From: Streptomyces lydicus
GTDB lineage: Bacteria > Actinomycetota > Actinomycetes > Streptomycetales > Streptomycetaceae
Assembly: GCF_004125265.1 (NCBI RefSeq)
Contig: NZ_RDTE01000003.1
Location: 5,456,001 to 5,520,000, forward strand
Direction: 5' to 3'
DNA: 64,000 nt
The notes beneath the pieces are model-generated. The model was not told the origin of the DNA. It ran no database searches and saw only the letters and a program-made list of their open reading frames with translations. The stretch's first letter is position 1, and the number at the start of each line of letters is the position of its first letter. Below are positions 10,229 to 18,225 of the stretch, in pieces. The position numbers and the translations under genes were made by a program.

Positions 10229-10777
10229 TCAGCCGGACAAGGCGAGCCGACCGGGCCGCGTCCCCAGCACCAGCGTGCCGAGTGCGCTGTCGAGGTCGGG
10301 GCCCAGGTACCAGTCGCCGGTGTGGTCGAGGCTGTAGACGCGGCCTTCGGTGTCGATGGCGAGGGTGGCCTGGCCGTAGGTGATGCCGTTGGTGGTGAGT
10401 TCTTCGCGGCCGAGGGGGGCCACGTCGGTCTCCAGTGCGCGGCCGAGGTCGCCGAGGGTGCGGGCGAGGTGGAGTCCGTGCAGGGGGTTGATGGCGAACG
10501 GGGCGGGGGAGATGTGGCGCCCGGGGCCGGGGCCGGTGATGTGCAGGTCGCCGAATTCGGCCCAGGCCTCGACGGCGGCGGGGAAGACGGTGTGGCGGTG
10601 GCCGGCGGGGGAGGTGTGGGCGCGGAGGGTGTCGGCCCAGTGTTCGGCCTGCTGTATGTCCCAGCGGCCGGGTTGCCAGCCGGCTTCCTGGAGGGCGACG
10701 TCGACGGCGGCGGGGAAGCGGGTCGAGTCGGCGCGGTCGTGGGCCGGGGTGCGGGGGCCGGGGGTGGTGGGCGGCAT
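10229..10777 (-). CDS. SUKH-3 domain immunity-type protein
   Basis: 182 residues. The start region RFPAAVDVALQEAGWQPGR, then LRAHTSPAGHRHTVFPAAVEAWAEFG, and the later INPLHGLHLARTLGDLGRALETDVAPLG with VYSLDHTGDWYLGPDLDSAL match the SUKH-3 pattern. SUKH proteins are cytoplasmic immunity proteins that bind cognate toxins. The ATG is 8 nt after the stop of the YwqJ-like deaminase gene, so the two are translated from one transcript as a toxin-like/immunity pair. Element A lies directly downstream. Family assignment is by pattern and is fairly confident; the partner is inferred from position. Confidence 0.85.
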   Translation of the reverse strand: MPPTTPGPRTPAHDRADSTRFPAAVDVALQEAGWQPGRWDIQQAEHWADTLRAHTSPAGHRHTVFPAAVEAWAEFGDLHITGPGPGRHISPAPFAINPLHGLHLARTLGDLGRALETDVAPLGREELTTNGITYGQATLAIDTEGRVYSLDHTGDWYLGPDLDSALGTLVLGTRPGRLALSG

Positions 10778-10785
10778 GGTGGCGG

Positions 10786-11325
10786 TCAGCTTCCTGTGGG
10801 CGCGGTGCCGCTGATGGGCATGACGCCGAAGTGGGCGAGGAGTGCGTCGCAGGAACGACAGGGCGGTGCGTAACTGCCGTGCTGGGGGTCGCCGTCCTCG
10901 CGGATGTGGCGTGCGGTGAGCTTGGAGTGTTTCAGGGAGCGGCGGGCTTCGCCATTGGTGAGGGGTTTGCGGGAGGCACGTTTGCCGCGGTTGCCCTCGA
11001 CGGCGGTGAGGTGACGGGAGAGCAGGACGGCTTCGGGGCAGCGTCCGGTGAAACGTTCGCGCTGTGCGGTGGCGAGGGCGTCGAGGAAGTCCTGGACCAG
11101 CGGGTGCAGCGCGGGGGGCTGTTCGGCCTTGCTCGCAGTGCAGGTGAGGGTTTGTCCGCGTACGGACAATGCGGCGCCGATGGTGGGGAGGATGCCGTCG
11201 CGGCGGTGGTGGAGGGCGGGCGCGCGATGGTCGTCGCCGGTGCCGCTCCAGCCGATGCGTGGGTCGCCGGCGGCGGTGCGGGGATCGCCTGCGGCTGACT
11301 TGTGGTGGCGTGCGGTGGTGCTCAT
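10786..11325 (-). CDS. YwqJ-related putative deaminase
   Basis: 179 residues with the two zinc-deaminase signatures: CPEAVLLSRHL (Cys-x-Glu, about residue 94) and YAPPCRSCDALL (PCxxC, about 160). These are the metal ligands and catalytic Glu of the cytidine-deaminase fold. The YwqJ subgroup is known from polymorphic toxin systems, where such domains attack nucleic acids or nucleotides. There is no signal peptide or long delivery module, so this copy is intracellular or secreted by an unseen route. The N-terminus has a short tandem AAGDPR. The ATG giving MSTTARHH is chosen over a start 41 codons upstream in low-complexity sequence. It is followed by the SUKH-3 gene. Confidence 0.85.
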   Translation of the reverse strand: MSTTARHHKSAAGDPRTAAGDPRIGWSGTGDDHRAPALHHRRDGILPTIGAALSVRGQTLTCTASKAEQPPALHPLVQDFLDALATAQRERFTGRCPEAVLLSRHLTAVEGNRGKRASRKPLTNGEARRSLKHSKLTARHIREDGDPQHGSYAPPCRSCDALLAHFGVMPISGTAPTGS

Positions 11326-11645
11326 GGTGGTGCTTTCCCTCCCCGAATCCCCGTGGTACTGGGGGTCTCCCCGCCAAAGGTGGGGGAGGGTCAGCCTGCC
11401 AAATGTGCTGGGTGTTGCGGTAGTCGGGCGGCCTGTCGGCGATGTCACGGCGAGCTGACGGGGCGTCGGGCGCGGCGGAACGGGGCTGGTGGGCGGGGTA
11501 GTGCGCGGGGGGCTCGGGGGTGGTGTGCCGGTGGGTGACGCCGGTGTGTCGCGGGGCTGACGTGCGGGGCGGGCGGGCGGCGGCGGGTGTTGCGGTACGG
11601 CATAGGCTGTGCCCCAAAGCCAGCTTCAGCCAGGGGGCAACCGCG
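11326..11645. promoter_or_regulatory. Divergent promoter region of the toxin/immunity cluster
   Basis: About 320 nt between the leftward deaminase gene and the rightward WHH/SUKH gene. The octamer TTGCGGTA occurs at 11415 and again at 11590, the second extended to TTGCGGTACGGCATAGGCT with a TAGGCT that resembles a principal-sigma -10 box. A near copy precedes the LCP gene at 15781. No gene is visible here. Confidence 0.35.
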
Positions 11646-12653
11646 ATGACGACAGGTCGGCAAGGGCTGGGGGCACACCCCGGCCCCCAGGTGGTGGGAG
11701 GTACCGCCCCACCGAATGCGGCCTATGCCGGACAGGTTGTGCATTTTCCGGACCCGGTCCGCGCCACGCGGTACCCCGCCGGGGTGCGGATGGACGCCCG
11801 CGGTTTCCCGGAGTTCTCGCCGTACGCCCGCGCCGCGGCGGAGATCGCCGAGCCGCCGGAGGGTTTCGGCGTCGACGAGCTGCGGCTGACGGACTATGTG
11901 TCGGCGAATGCGGCCCTGCACGCGCAGGGGCACGAGCTGTGGATAGATGTGCCGGCCGTGGCGACGCCGCACGGCTGGACCTGGCATCACGTGGCCGGCA
12001 CCCGGCGGATGGAGCTGATCCCGGTCGAGGTGAAGGCGCTGTTGCGTCATCACGGCGGCCTGGCGACGGCCGCGGTGGCGCACGACCGGCGTGGTACCCG
12101 GCCGCTCCAGGAGACCCGGCCGGTGCATTTCGGGCTGCCGCACCGTGATCTGTCGGTGGGTGAGGAGCAGGTGGCGCAGGCCGAGGAGGCGCTGGGCTAT
12201 CGGCTGCCGGGTGCCTACCGGTCGTTCCTGAAGGCCGCGGGCGGCTGCGCTCCGGTGGGCGCGGCGCTGGACGCCGAGTTGGGGCTGCTGGTCGACCAGC
12301 CGTTCTTCACGGTGCGCGACGACGCCGCGGTCAACGACCTGCTCTATGTGAACAAGTGCCTGCGGGATCACTTCACCAAGGACTACCTGGGCGTGGCGTT
12401 CGTCCAGGGCGGTGTGGTCGCGGTGAAGGTGCGCGGTGAGGCGCTCGGTTCGGTGTGGTTCTGCCCGTACGACGATGCGCGGGATCAGAACGGCTGGACG
12501 GTGCAGGAGCGGGTGGAGCGGCTGCTGTTGCCGTGCGGCGCGGATTTCGATGACTTTCTGCAGCGGCTGGTGGGGAATCCGCCGGAGCTGGACACCGTGG
12601 CGAACCTGATGGTCGACGGCGGTTTTGCGTACGCGGTTGCGGTGGGGGGCTGA
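11646..12653 (+). CDS. WHH-type nuclease-like domain fused to SMI1/KNR4 (SUKH) domain
   Basis: 335 residues. The N-terminal half (about 25-150) carries RYPAGVRMDARGFPEFSPYA and then GWTWHHVAGTRRMELIPVEV...LLRHHGG. This is the pattern of WHH nucleases of the HNH/EndoVII superfamily used as polymorphic toxin tips. The C-terminal half (about 165-330) is a SUKH domain: EEQVAQAEEALGYRLPGAYR, AAGGCAPVG, DYLGVAFVQGGVVAVKVRGE and VWFCPYDD. A toxin-like and an immunity-like module therefore lie in one chain; the protein may be self-inhibited or purely protective. A GGGG-rich site precedes the ATG. The next gene begins 5 nt after the stop, so the two form an operon. Confidence 0.8.
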   Translation: MTTGRQGLGAHPGPQVVGGTAPPNAAYAGQVVHFPDPVRATRYPAGVRMDARGFPEFSPYARAAAEIAEPPEGFGVDELRLTDYVSANAALHAQGHELWIDVPAVATPHGWTWHHVAGTRRMELIPVEVKALLRHHGGLATAAVAHDRRGTRPLQETRPVHFGLPHRDLSVGEEQVAQAEEALGYRLPGAYRSFLKAAGGCAPVGAALDAELGLLVDQPFFTVRDDAAVNDLLYVNKCLRDHFTKDYLGVAFVQGGVVAVKVRGEALGSVWFCPYDDARDQNGWTVQERVERLLLPCGADFDDFLQRLVGNPPELDTVANLMVDGGFAYAVAVGG

Positions 12654-12658
12654 GCACG

Positions 12659-15600
12659 GTGGTGACGTTCGCGCAGGCGCAGGAGCGCGCGGAGCTGTGG
12701 GTGAACGGTGACGTCCCGGCGCCCCTGCACCGTGAGGTGCGGGTGCGGGAGTTCGATCTGGGCTTCGTGGCCTGGTCCGAGGACCGGGAGGGTGGTCCGT
12801 CGACGGATGGCGGCCGGGCCCGGATGGTGATCGCGCGGGACAGCGGGGAGACGACGCTGTGGCCGGGGCTGCCGGTGGGTGAGGTGATCCGGCGTTACGA
12901 GGAGGCGTACGGCGCCCCCGTGGACGGCGGGCACGGCGCGGCCGAGGCGCCGCCGCAGCGGATCGATCTGGAGGCCACATCGTTTCTGCTGACGCCGCCG
13001 GAGTGGCTGCAGGAGGTGGCGGACACGATCGGCGGGCCGGGCCGGCGGGGCGCCGGGGGCACGGGCGCCGGGAGTACGGGTGCCGGGAATACGGGCGCCG
13101 GGGGCGCGGGTGCCGTGGGGGCTGCTGGTGCGGCGCCGTCGGCCTCCCCGGCGGTTTCCCCCGGGGCTTCTTCGCCGGCCGCACCCGTGCCCGCTGCCGC
13201 GCCGCCGGCTGCGGACGCCTGGGCGGGCGTGGACGTCAACGGCACCGAGGGTGCGGCCGCCCCCGCCGATGAGGAGGCGGCCGGGGCCCCCGGTGCGCCG
13301 ACGCCGTGGGCCGGGGCGGACACGACTGCCGGCGCGGGCGGCGAGGACCGCTCGGTGGGGCTGCCCGCGACGGTCTTCGCGCCGCCGCTGGCCGGTTTCG
13401 ACGAGGAGGACGACGCCCCGCAGGGTCCCCGCGCCCGGCCGGAGGCGAAGACCGAACTGCTGCACGGCGGCAGTTCGTTGCCGCGTACGCAGGTGGCGCC
13501 CGCGCTGGACCTGCCGGACCGGGCCGGACCCGGTGCGGGGCCCGAGACAGGCCCCGTGGCCGGCCCCGAGGCCGGTCAGGCGCGCCCGGCCGGCGGGCCG
13601 GGCGGCGTCCCGCTGCCGCCGCCGATGCCTGCCGCGCCGCCCGCCGCCGCGGGGCTGCCGGATCTGCCGCCGCCGTCCGGCCCGCCGGCCGTCGACGTAC
13701 CGCCGCCGCCGGGTGTCGCTGCGCCCGGTCCCGGGACGCCGCCCGCGCCGCCCGCGGGCGGTGGGGATGCCGGGGTGCATGCCGCGGCGACGATGCTGGC
13801 CGACGGTGCGGCGCTGCCCGGTAACGCCGCCGCCGGTCCGCCGCCGCCTCCCGGCGTGCCCGGTCCCGCCGGTGCGGGCCGTGGCGGTGCACCGCAGGAC
13901 CCGGCGCAGGCCGCCACGGGCGACGCCGGGGCGCGCCCGTCCGGCGGACCCGCGGCGTCCGGCCCCGGTGCGTCCGGAGTCCCGGCCGGTGGTTACGTAC
14001 CGACGCGGATGGTCTCGCAGCTGGACGCGGCGGAGCTGGATCTCAGTGCAGTGGACGGGCCGGGCGGGACGGACGGGCCGGGAGGGACGGGTGCGGCCGG
14101 CGGGTCCGGCGCTTCCGGTTCGGGGTCCGACGGGTCCGGCGCTTCCGGTTCGGGTTCCGGCGGCACGGGTTCCCCCGCCGCGGGGGGTACCGGTGGCGGT
14201 GGGGTGCATGCCGCGGCGACGATGCTCGCCGACGGTGCGTCGCTGCAGGCCGGTCTGGCGGGTGCCGGCGGTCCGGGTGCCCATGGGCCCGGCGGCGGTA
14301 CCGGTGGCCCCGGTGTGCCGCCGCCCGCGCCTCCCGGCCCGCCCGGTGCGCCCAAGCCGCCCGGTCCCCCCGGCGCGCCCAGGCCCCCCGGCCCGCCCGG
14401 CAGGCCCACCGCGTCCACGGGCGGCCGGGGCTCCGGCAGCCCGGACGGTCCGCCTCCGCCGCCCTCCGCACCGCCCGCCCCGCCCGCCATGGGTGGCGCC
14501 GGTGGCGGTGGGGTGCATGCCGCGGCGACGATGCTCGCCGACGGTGCGTCGCTGCAGGCCGGTCTGGCGGGTGCCGGCGGTCCGGGTGCCCACGGCCCCG
14601 GCGGCGGTACCGGCGGCCCCGGTATGCCGCCGCCGTCCGGACCCGTCGCTCCGCCCCAGGCCCCGCCCGCCCCGCCCGCGCCTTCGCAGGGACCGCCCGG
14701 AGCGCAGCAGGGCCCCGGCGGCAGCGGCGCGTACGGCTCTCCGCAGGCGCCCGGCGGTCAGCCGACCGTCGGCCCCGGCTATATGGCCGTACTGAGCTAT
14801 CGCGCGCCGGACGGCTCCGAGCAGAAGATCGTGCGCCGGTCGGCGCCCGGTACGCCGCATCCGGAGTGGCAGCTGCTGCACGAGCTGCGCGGGATGAACG
14901 TTCCCCCGCAGCAGGTGCTGGAGCTGCACACGGAGCTGGAGTGCTGCGATCTGCCGGGTGGATACTGCGCCCGGATGATCCGGGACACCTGGCCGCAGGT
15001 GCGGATCAGCCACACCGCCGCGTACGGCAGGGACCATGCCTCGCGCCAGCAGGGCGTACGGCACCTCGTCGAGCATCAGGGCGAGTTGCACCAGGTCGCG
15101 GACGGTCCGGCGCGGCCGGCGCCGGTGCGGGTGCCGTTGCCGCATCCCTCGCAGGTGCAGCCGGTGCCCCCGGTGCCGCCGCAGGCGGTCGGGCAGGAGC
15201 TGGAGCAGGCGTTCGGACCGCAGGGGATCTTCCGTTTCGATCAGCGGGCGGTCTCCCGGCACGGCGTGCCCGAGGTGGTGGCGCAGACGCTGGTGTGGTC
15301 CGGGCTGCCGGTCGACTTCGGGCCGTTCTTCTGGGCGCAGGCGCAGCCGGGCCGTCCGGTGCCGACGCTGGCGGAGCTGGCGGCGGAGCGGATGGTGCAG
15401 CCCGCCTCGGACGCCGGGTCGTACCTGGTGATGGGCAATGACTTCGGCCGTCAGCTGTGTGTGCAGTACGGGACCGCGCACATCGTGGCGGTGCCGATGG
15501 AGGCCGGCCTTGGCGGTGCGCCCGCGACGCCGCAGTTCGTGAACTCCGGTCTGCCGGAGTTCGTGCGCGCCCTGGCGATGCTGGGGCGGATGTGGCGGCT

Positions 15601-15745
15601 GCGGTACGGGCTGACGCCCGAGCAGGCGGGCCGCTGGACCGTCGACTTCCAGGCGCAGCTGGTCGCGCTGGACCCGCCGGCGCTGGGTTCGCCGGAGACC
15701 TGGTGGTCGGTGCTGCTGGAGCAGATGTGGGACGGGCTGCTGTAG
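12659..15745 (+). CDS. Imm35-like / Pro-Gly-Ala linker / deaminase / SUKH-4 multidomain protein
   Basis: 1028 residues in four blocks. Residues 1-85 (FAQAQERAELWVNG, VREFDLGFVAW, WPGLPVGEVIRRYEEAYG) resemble the YrhB/Imm35 immunity domain. Residues 100-700 are Pro/Gly/Ala-rich disordered sequence with three copies of the motif VHAAATMLADGA. Residues 700-790 form a deaminase: PHPEWQLLHEL supplies His and Glu, and LHTELECCDLPGGYC supplies the Cys ligands. Residues 840-1028 match SUKH-4 (FGPQGIFRFD, GLPVDFGPFFWA, LGRMWRLRYGL). Immunity domains therefore flank a toxin-like deaminase. Two adjacent GTG codons could serve as start. Translation is probably coupled to the preceding gene. I do not know the physiological target. 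Confidence 0.8.
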   Translation: MVTFAQAQERAELWVNGDVPAPLHREVRVREFDLGFVAWSEDREGGPSTDGGRARMVIARDSGETTLWPGLPVGEVIRRYEEAYGAPVDGGHGAAEAPPQRIDLEATSFLLTPPEWLQEVADTIGGPGRRGAGGTGAGSTGAGNTGAGGAGAVGAAGAAPSASPAVSPGASSPAAPVPAAAPPAADAWAGVDVNGTEGAAAPADEEAAGAPGAPTPWAGADTTAGAGGEDRSVGLPATVFAPPLAGFDEEDDAPQGPRARPEAKTELLHGGSSLPRTQVAPALDLPDRAGPGAGPETGPVAGPEAGQARPAGGPGGVPLPPPMPAAPPAAAGLPDLPPPSGPPAVDVPPPPGVAAPGPGTPPAPPAGGGDAGVHAAATMLADGAALPGNAAAGPPPPPGVPGPAGAGRGGAPQDPAQAATGDAGARPSGGPAASGPGASGVPAGGYVPTRMVSQLDAAELDLSAVDGPGGTDGPGGTGAAGGSGASGSGSDGSGASGSGSGGTGSPAAGGTGGGGVHAAATMLADGASLQAGLAGAGGPGAHGPGGGTGGPGVPPPAPPGPPGAPKPPGPPGAPRPPGPPGRPTASTGGRGSGSPDGPPPPPSAPPAPPAMGGAGGGGVHAAATMLADGASLQAGLAGAGGPGAHGPGGGTGGPGMPPPSGPVAPPQAPPAPPAPSQGPPGAQQGPGGSGAYGSPQAPGGQPTVGPGYMAVLSYRAPDGSEQKIVRRSAPGTPHPEWQLLHELRGMNVPPQQVLELHTELECCDLPGGYCARMIRDTWPQVRISHTAAYGRDHASRQQGVRHLVEHQGELHQVADGPARPAPVRVPLPHPSQVQPVPPVPPQAVGQELEQAFGPQGIFRFDQRAVSRHGVPEVVAQTLVWSGLPVDFGPFFWAQAQPGRPVPTLAELAAERMVQPASDAGSYLVMGNDFGRQLCVQYGTAHIVAVPMEAGLGGAPATPQFVNSGLPEFVRALAMLGRMWRLRYGLTPEQAGRWTVDFQAQLVALDPPALGSPETWWSVLLEQMWDGLL
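14192..14639 (+). repeat. In-frame direct repeats within the linker of the deaminase/SUKH-4 gene
   Basis: Two nearly identical ~135-nt units start at about 14192 and 14501, exactly 309 nt (103 codons) apart. Each encodes GGGVHAAATMLADGASLQAG and a following Gly-rich tail. A shorter, more divergent third copy of VHAAATMLADGA lies at about 13776. The near identity at DNA level suggests recent duplication or gene conversion. Confidence 0.9.
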
Positions 15746-15845
15746 GGGCGGTGGCGGCGCTCCCCCGGGGGCGCCGGGCTTTGCGGTAGGGCATGGCCAG
15801 GGCGTTCGACGAGCGGGACGGGTCGGGTGCCCCGACCATGCGTAT

Positions 15846-16943
15846 ATGGGCCGTCCGATACCCCCGTTGTCGCAGCCGTCGTCGTCGACGCCGGCGACGC
15901 GGTACCGGGCGGGGCGCCCGCGCTGGTGGCACCGGCGGCGGACGGCCGGGTCGCTGCGCGGACCGGGACCGCCCCGGCGCCGCTGGGCATGGCTCGTCTG
16001 GCTCCTGGTGTCGCTGCTGGTGCTGGCCGTGGTGGTGGTCGCGCTCGGGGCCTGGCTGTATGTCTCGGCGGGGCGGCAGCTGCGGCACAAGGACGCGCTG
16101 GCCGACTATCCGGGGCGGCCGCCCGCGGGCAGGGGCACGAATTGGCTGCTGGTCGGCTCGGACAGCCGCAGCGCGCTGACCCCGCGGCAGCGCAGGGAGC
16201 TGCACGTCGGCAACGACGAGGTGCGGAACACCGACACGATCATGGTGCTGCACTACGGCGGTCACGGACCGTCGCTGGTCAGCCTGCCGCGCGACAGCTA
16301 TGTGCCGATACCGGGCCACGGCAGGCGCAAGATCAACGAGGCCTATGCGGACGGCGGGCCCCAGCTGCTCACCCGAACGGTGGAGCAGGCGACCGGGCTG
16401 CGGATGAACCACTATGCCGAGGTGAACTTCCTGGGGTTCGTGCAGGTCGTGGACGCCCTGGACGGTGTGCGGCTGTGTCTGGACAAGCCGCTGCGGGACG
16501 AGAAGTCGGGGGCCGACTTCGCGGCGGGCTGCCGTCGGATGAACGGCGCCCAGGCGCTGGCGTACGTACGGGCCCGCTACACCGACCCCGACGGTGACCT
16601 CGGACGGGTGAAGCGCCAGCGGCAATTGCTCGGTGCGGTTGCCGACGGGATGGCTTCCCAGGACGTCCTGCTCGATCCGTCCCGGCTGCAGCGGGTGCTG
16701 CACACCTCGCTGGCGGCGCTGACCGTGGACCAGGGCGCCGACATGGCGCGGGTGCTGGATATGGGCTGGTCGATGAAGCAGATCGCCGGGGGCGACGGGT
16801 CGGCGACGACGGTTCCGGTGGTGCGGCCCGGGGTGGATGTGAGCGGTGTGGGGTCGGTCCTGCAGTGGAACGAAACCGGGGCGAGGCGGCTGTTCCAGGC
16901 ACTGCGCGCAGATGATCGGATTCCGACTTCTGGCGATAAATAA
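15846..16943 (+). CDS. LytR-CpsA-Psr (LCP) family cell-wall ligase
   Basis: 365 residues. A basic, Arg-rich cytoplasmic tail is followed by one transmembrane helix (about 55-77, WLLVSLLVLAVVVVALGAWL) and an extracellular LCP domain: NWLLVGSDSR, RNTDTIMVLHYG, SLVSLPRDSYVPIP, KINEAYADGG, and ALAYVRARYTDPDGDLGRVKRQ. The conserved Arg and Asp residues that bind the polyprenyl pyrophosphate are present. LCP enzymes transfer wall teichoic acids or other glycopolymers from lipid carriers to peptidoglycan. The GT2-TagF gene at 50-53 kb could make such a substrate, but nothing here proves a link. The start lacks a clear ribosome binding site. Confidence 0.9.
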   Translation: MGRPIPPLSQPSSSTPATRYRAGRPRWWHRRRTAGSLRGPGPPRRRWAWLVWLLVSLLVLAVVVVALGAWLYVSAGRQLRHKDALADYPGRPPAGRGTNWLLVGSDSRSALTPRQRRELHVGNDEVRNTDTIMVLHYGGHGPSLVSLPRDSYVPIPGHGRRKINEAYADGGPQLLTRTVEQATGLRMNHYAEVNFLGFVQVVDALDGVRLCLDKPLRDEKSGADFAAGCRRMNGAQALAYVRARYTDPDGDLGRVKRQRQLLGAVADGMASQDVLLDPSRLQRVLHTSLAALTVDQGADMARVLDMGWSMKQIAGGDGSATTVPVVRPGVDVSGVGSVLQWNETGARRLFQALRADDRIPTSGDK

Positions 16944-17106
16944 CGCATCCTGGTGGGTGGGTTGGACGGAGTGTCGCGAGGCGCGGCGTTCGGTGCGATC
17001 CGCGGAAAGTGCGGGTCACTGCACGGTGCTGCACGGAATCATGCGAGATGAAGCGGAACGCTGCGGGTCGCGCGACTGCTGTGCGCGGCGGAGAGGGGCT
17101 TGAGGG

Positions 17107-18165
17107 ATGAGTGCATCGGTTTCGCCTCACGGGTTCGAGACCGTACGAGGGCGTGGGTACCGGCCACAGGACGTGGACCGCCGGGTCACGGGGATCTCGG
17201 TGGACCGCGACTCCTGCTGGGAGCGCGCCGCACGGCTCACCGTCCTGCACAACCAGATGGAGGCCGAACTCGCGGAGCTGCGCGGCTATCTGGCGCAGCA
17301 GCCGCCGCAGACGTATGAATCGCTCGGCAGCGAGGCCCGGCTGATCCTGACGACCGCGGAGTCCGAGGCGGCCCGGTTGCGGGCCGAGGCGGAGCAGGCG
17401 GCCGAGCGGATGCGCGGCGAGGCCGCCGCCCACGCGGACGACGTCCGGGACGCGGCCGAGCGGGCGGCCTACGCGCTGCGGGCCGAGGCGGACACCCGGG
17501 CCCGGCGCACGGACCGGGCGGCGCGCGGGGAGGCCACCGAACTGGCGGACGTGGCGGCCGAGGACGCCGAGCGGCTGCGGAGCGAGGCGGCCGAGGGGCT
17601 GGCGGAGGTGCGCCGGCGTACCGCGCAGTTGCTCAGCGACCAGGAGAAACGGCAGACGGACGAGTGGGACGCGGCTGGGCGGGAACTCGTGGCGCTGGAG
17701 GAGGAGACGGACCGGTGCGTCGCGGAGCTGGACGCCCGCGGGAAGGCCCTTCGCGCCGACGCCCGGCGGCTGTACGCGGAGGCGGAGGAGACCGCCCGGC
17801 ACCGCCAGGAGGACGGCGAGGACCGCGCCGCCGGGCTGCTGGCCCGGGCTCGGGCGGAGGAGGAGCGCATCGAGCGGGCCACCGAGCGGATCCTGCGCGA
17901 ACACGACGCGGAGCGTGGGGAGGCGCGCGTCCATATGACCCATGTCCGCAACAGCCTGGCGGTGCTCACCGGGAAGGCGCCGGTGGCGGAGGAGGGCGAC
18001 GAGGGCGCCGGGGGTGCGGAGGGCGGCGGACGGCAGGAGGGCGCCGCTGCCGGCTCGGGCTCCGGTTCCGGCTCCGGCATTGGCTCCGGCTCCGGTCCCG
18101 GTTCCGGGGAGGACGACGCCCTGGAGGTGCGGCTGCCCCGCCGTCGCGGCGGCCCGGGCGCCTGA
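17107..18165 (+). CDS. DivIVA/Scy-like long coiled-coil protein
   Basis: 352 residues. A short N-terminal DivIVA-like segment (FETVRGRGYRPQDVDRRVTG) is followed by nearly continuous Ala/Glu/Arg-rich coiled coil from about residue 45 to 290 with regular heptads. The tail is an Asp/Glu patch, then an alternating Ser-Gly run (about 310-330). Related Streptomyces coiled-coil proteins organise polar growth or the cytoskeleton and are often annotated as 'cellulose-binding'. The GAGGG before the ATG is very close. It is convergent with the MFS gene across 60 nt. No catalytic motif is present. Confidence 0.75.
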   Translation: MSASVSPHGFETVRGRGYRPQDVDRRVTGISVDRDSCWERAARLTVLHNQMEAELAELRGYLAQQPPQTYESLGSEARLILTTAESEAARLRAEAEQAAERMRGEAAAHADDVRDAAERAAYALRAEADTRARRTDRAARGEATELADVAAEDAERLRSEAAEGLAEVRRRTAQLLSDQEKRQTDEWDAAGRELVALEEETDRCVAELDARGKALRADARRLYAEAEETARHRQEDGEDRAAGLLARARAEEERIERATERILREHDAERGEARVHMTHVRNSLAVLTGKAPVAEEGDEGAGGAEGGGRQEGAAAGSGSGSGSGIGSGSGPGSGEDDALEVRLPRRRGGPGA

Positions 18166-18225
18166 CCGCACCGCCCGCACCGCCCGCCCCGGCCGGCCGT
18201 CCCCGCCCGGCTGTTTCCCGCCCGG

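Noticed and set aside
9673..10229. Response regulator gene downstream of the histidine kinase
   Set aside because: The space is entirely taken by element A, and the next gene is an opposing SUKH-3 gene.
10091..10873. Open frames within element A and matching ones in element B (MDVKRSSPQ...)
   Set aside because: Their similarity reflects the DNA repeat itself. They have no codon bias or ribosome binding site and run antisense into the SUKH-3 gene.
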